From an uncultured Bacillota bacterium (GTDB lineage: Bacteria > Bacillota > UBA994 > UBA5500), in the NCBI GenBank assembly GCA_937874815.1, contig CALNBW010000398.1, positions 1 to 6,323 on the forward strand: DNA of 6,323 bases. The letters are read 5' to 3'. Shown one piece after another: positions 4,772 through 6,323 of the stretch (the stretch's first letter is position 1; each line of letters begins with the position of its first letter). The notes beneath the pieces were generated by a model. The model was not told where the DNA came from. It was given only the letters and a program-made list of their open reading frames with translations, and ran no database searches. A program made the position numbers and the translations under genes.

Positions 4772-6226
4772 ATGTATCTTGAAGAATTCTTAGAATCGGC
4801 AACCATCATCGACCTACAAGCAGCATTATCAGCCAGGCGTTTTTCGTCACGAGATCTGGTGCTTTTTTACCTACAGCGGATTGCGGCTTTTGACAGTGGT
4901 GGCCCCGCACTCAACTCGGTGCTCGAACTAAATCCTGACGCCATCTTTATCGCAGAAGCATTGGACAGGGAACGCATGCACACGGGACCCCGCTCGCAAC
5001 TATACGGTATCCCTGTCTTACTTAAGGATAATATTGACACTGGTGATAAACTGCACACTAGCGCTGGCTCCTTAGCTTTAGCCAACTCCTATGCCAACGG
5101 CGATGCGTTTTTAGTCAGTCTTCTGCGGCAGGCTGGTGCCATTATCCTGGGCAAGACTAATATGACCGAATGGGCCAATTTTATGACTCAGGGCATGAAA
5201 AACGGCTATAGTTCGCGCGGCGGACAAGTGCTAAATCCATACGGCCCGGGCCAGTTTGATGTGGGTGGTTCTAGTTCAGGTTCTGGCGCTGCCATTGCAG
5301 CGAATCTTGCGACTATCGCCATCGGCACTGAAACGTCGGGCTCAATCGTCAGCCCAGCCAACGCTAACTCTGTAGTCGGCATCAAGCCGACGGTTGGCCT
5401 AATCAGCCGCTCCGGTATAATACCTATTGCCCATAGTCAAGACACTCCTGGGCCACTGGCTAGGAACGTTACCGATGCGGCTATCATGCTTAACGTTATG
5501 GCCGCGGTTGACCCAGGCGACCCGGCGACCTGGAATACAGCCGAACTGAGGGCAGACGATTACACAGCGTATCTTGATAAAGACGGGCTAAATGGGGCTC
5601 GCATCGGCATTCCCAGGCATTACTACGAGCGCCTGGATGCAGAACGGCTAGAACAGGTAGATGCTGCTATTGCTTCCTTACGGGCCGCGGGCGCGGTAGT
5701 TATTGACCCCATTAGTGTTCCTTCTGCAGAAGAAAAAGCCGATATTAGTGTGCTTACCTATGAATTCAAGCCGGCACTTAACGCCTATCTGGGGCAGCTG
5801 AGCCCGCATGTGCCGGTTCATAGTCTGCGCGAGTTGATAAGCTACAACCAGCAACATGCCGAAACCATGCTGAAGTATGGGCAGACCATTCTGGTCAACA
5901 GTGAAGCGACCAGTGGCAAGCTGACTGAGCCGGAGTACATTAACTCTCGCTTGCGTGACTTACGGCAAACACGAGAACAAGGCATCGACGCTGCCTTAGC
6001 TACCCATGAGCTGGATGCACTGCTCTTGCCCGGGGCCTGGAACGCCAGTCTAGCCGCAAAAGCAGGCTACCCTGCCATCTGTGTGCCCGCTGGCTACCTG
6101 GCCAATGGTTGCCCCATGGGCGTTACTTTCGTAGCTAGCGCTTACGAGGAGCCTGTGTTAATCAAGCTAGCCTATGCTTTTGAGCAAGCTACCAAGCATC
6201 GGCAGCCGCCACGGCTAAAGAACTAG
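4772..6226 (+). CDS. Amidase-signature family amidase, peptide-amidase (Pam)-like
   Basis: This 484-residue amidase-signature enzyme hydrolyses a carboxamide to acid plus ammonia through a Ser-cisSer-Lys triad. Lys85 lies in GIPVLLKDNIDT (79-90), the cis-Ser is Ser167 in GGSSSGSGAA (165-174), and the nucleophile is Ser191 in GTETSGSIVSPA (185-196). The 24-residue spacing between the two serines matches FAAH and peptide amidase. The blocks LGKTNMTEWANF (126-137), GIKPTVGLISRSGIIPI (203-219) and SQDTPGPLARNVTDAA (222-237) closely recall Stenotrophomonas peptide amidase, which deamidates peptide C-termini, rather than GatA (no gatB or gatC adjacent). Unlike that enzyme there is no signal peptide, so it should be cytoplasmic. 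ATG 4772 is preferred over the in-frame ATG 4715 because GGGAGG (4758-4763) is 8 bases upstream and homology begins after it. The gene is transcribed alone and ends at a strong terminator. The true substrate is unknown. Confidence 0.9.
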   Translation: MYLEEFLESATIIDLQAALSARRFSSRDLVLFYLQRIAAFDSGGPALNSVLELNPDAIFIAEALDRERMHTGPRSQLYGIPVLLKDNIDTGDKLHTSAGSLALANSYANGDAFLVSLLRQAGAIILGKTNMTEWANFMTQGMKNGYSSRGGQVLNPYGPGQFDVGGSSSGSGAAIAANLATIAIGTETSGSIVSPANANSVVGIKPTVGLISRSGIIPIAHSQDTPGPLARNVTDAAIMLNVMAAVDPGDPATWNTAELRADDYTAYLDKDGLNGARIGIPRHYYERLDAERLEQVDAAIASLRAAGAVVIDPISVPSAEEKADISVLTYEFKPALNAYLGQLSPHVPVHSLRELISYNQQHAETMLKYGQTILVNSEATSGKLTEPEYINSRLRDLRQTREQGIDAALATHELDALLLPGAWNASLAAKAGYPAICVPAGYLANGCPMGVTFVASAYEEPVLIKLAYAFEQATKHRQPPRLKN

Positions 6227-6231
6227 ATCAA

Positions 6232-6258
6232 AAAAGCCTCGCAAACCGCGAGGCTTTT
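6232..6258. terminator. Bidirectional terminator between the amidase and the rRNA operon
   Basis: AAAAGCCTCGC (6232-6242) pairs perfectly with GCGAGGCTTTT (6248-6258) around a 5-base loop. On the plus strand it ends in TTTT and lies just after the amidase stop. On the minus strand it is followed by TTTTTTGATC and lies 12 bases after the 5S rRNA end. It therefore probably serves both converging transcripts, with the stronger U-run facing the rRNA operon. Confidence 0.9.
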
Positions 6259-6270
6259 CAAAAAAGTTAT

Positions 6271-6323
6271 CTGGCAGCGACCTACTCTCCCAGGGCTCAT
6301 GCCCAAGTACCATCAGCGCTGGA
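6271..6323 (-). rRNA. rrf: 5S ribosomal RNA, 3' part (cut by the window edge)
   Basis: The minus strand reads GCTGATGGTACTTGGGC, then GAGAGTAGGTCGCTGCCAG. These are the conserved loop E/helix IV region and 3' end of bacterial 5S rRNA, close to clostridial types. The 5' part lies beyond the right edge. The position, followed by a terminator, is that of the last gene of an rRNA operon entering from the right. Confidence 0.93.

Noticed and set aside
4772..6226. GatA (Glu-tRNA amidotransferase subunit A) assignment for the amidase
   Set aside because: The motifs GTETSGSIVSPA and LGKTNMTEWANF match peptide amidases rather than GatA (GTDTGGSIR), and no gatB or gatC lies next to it.

Overview
This window looks like ordinary chromosomal DNA from a Bacillota (Firmicutes) bacterium, probably a clostridial or peptococcal lineage of roughly 50% GC judged by eye. 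The evidence is strong AGGAGG-type ribosome binding sites, good TTGACT/TATAAT promoters, hairpin-plus-U terminators, a ykkC-family riboswitch ahead of a transporter gene, and a clostridia-like 5S rRNA end. No single feature fixes the species.

Layout from left to right. Positions 1-111 are non-coding and hold a perfect 9-bp inverted repeat of the palindromic-repeat type. A PHP-domain phosphoesterase (histidinol-phosphatase-like) runs leftward at 112-912. Diverging from it at 1004-2054 is an Old Yellow Enzyme family NADH:flavin oxidoreductase whose reading frame is broken near 1370-1384, with an apparent short internal deletion. It ends in a four-cysteine cluster and is followed by a hairpin. 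tcdA (tRNA threonylcarbamoyladenosine dehydratase) follows at 2160-2924. It meets, tail to tail with only 16 bp between, a leftward SNF/NSS-family amino-acid transporter (2941-4356).

The long intergenic region 4357-4771 is the most interesting part. On the minus strand it carries a near-consensus promoter, then a riboswitch of the ykkC superfamily. The 3' sequence features favour subtype 2 (ppGpp/PRPP type) over guanidine-I. An intrinsic terminator follows whose 5' arm is also the 3' end of the aptamer, so the transporter is probably controlled by ligand-dependent antitermination. On the plus strand a separate promoter serves a peptide-amidase-like amidase (4772-6226).

The amidase ends at a bidirectional terminator that it shares with a converging rRNA operon, whose 5S 3' end (minus strand) fills the right edge. 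The genes do not form one pathway. The transporter (amino-acid uptake), amidase (release of ammonia from amides) and tcdA (tRNA maturation) are separate transcription units. The main points for follow-up are the riboswitch identity, the altered sodium sites in the transporter, and the broken flavoenzyme with its terminal Cys cluster.
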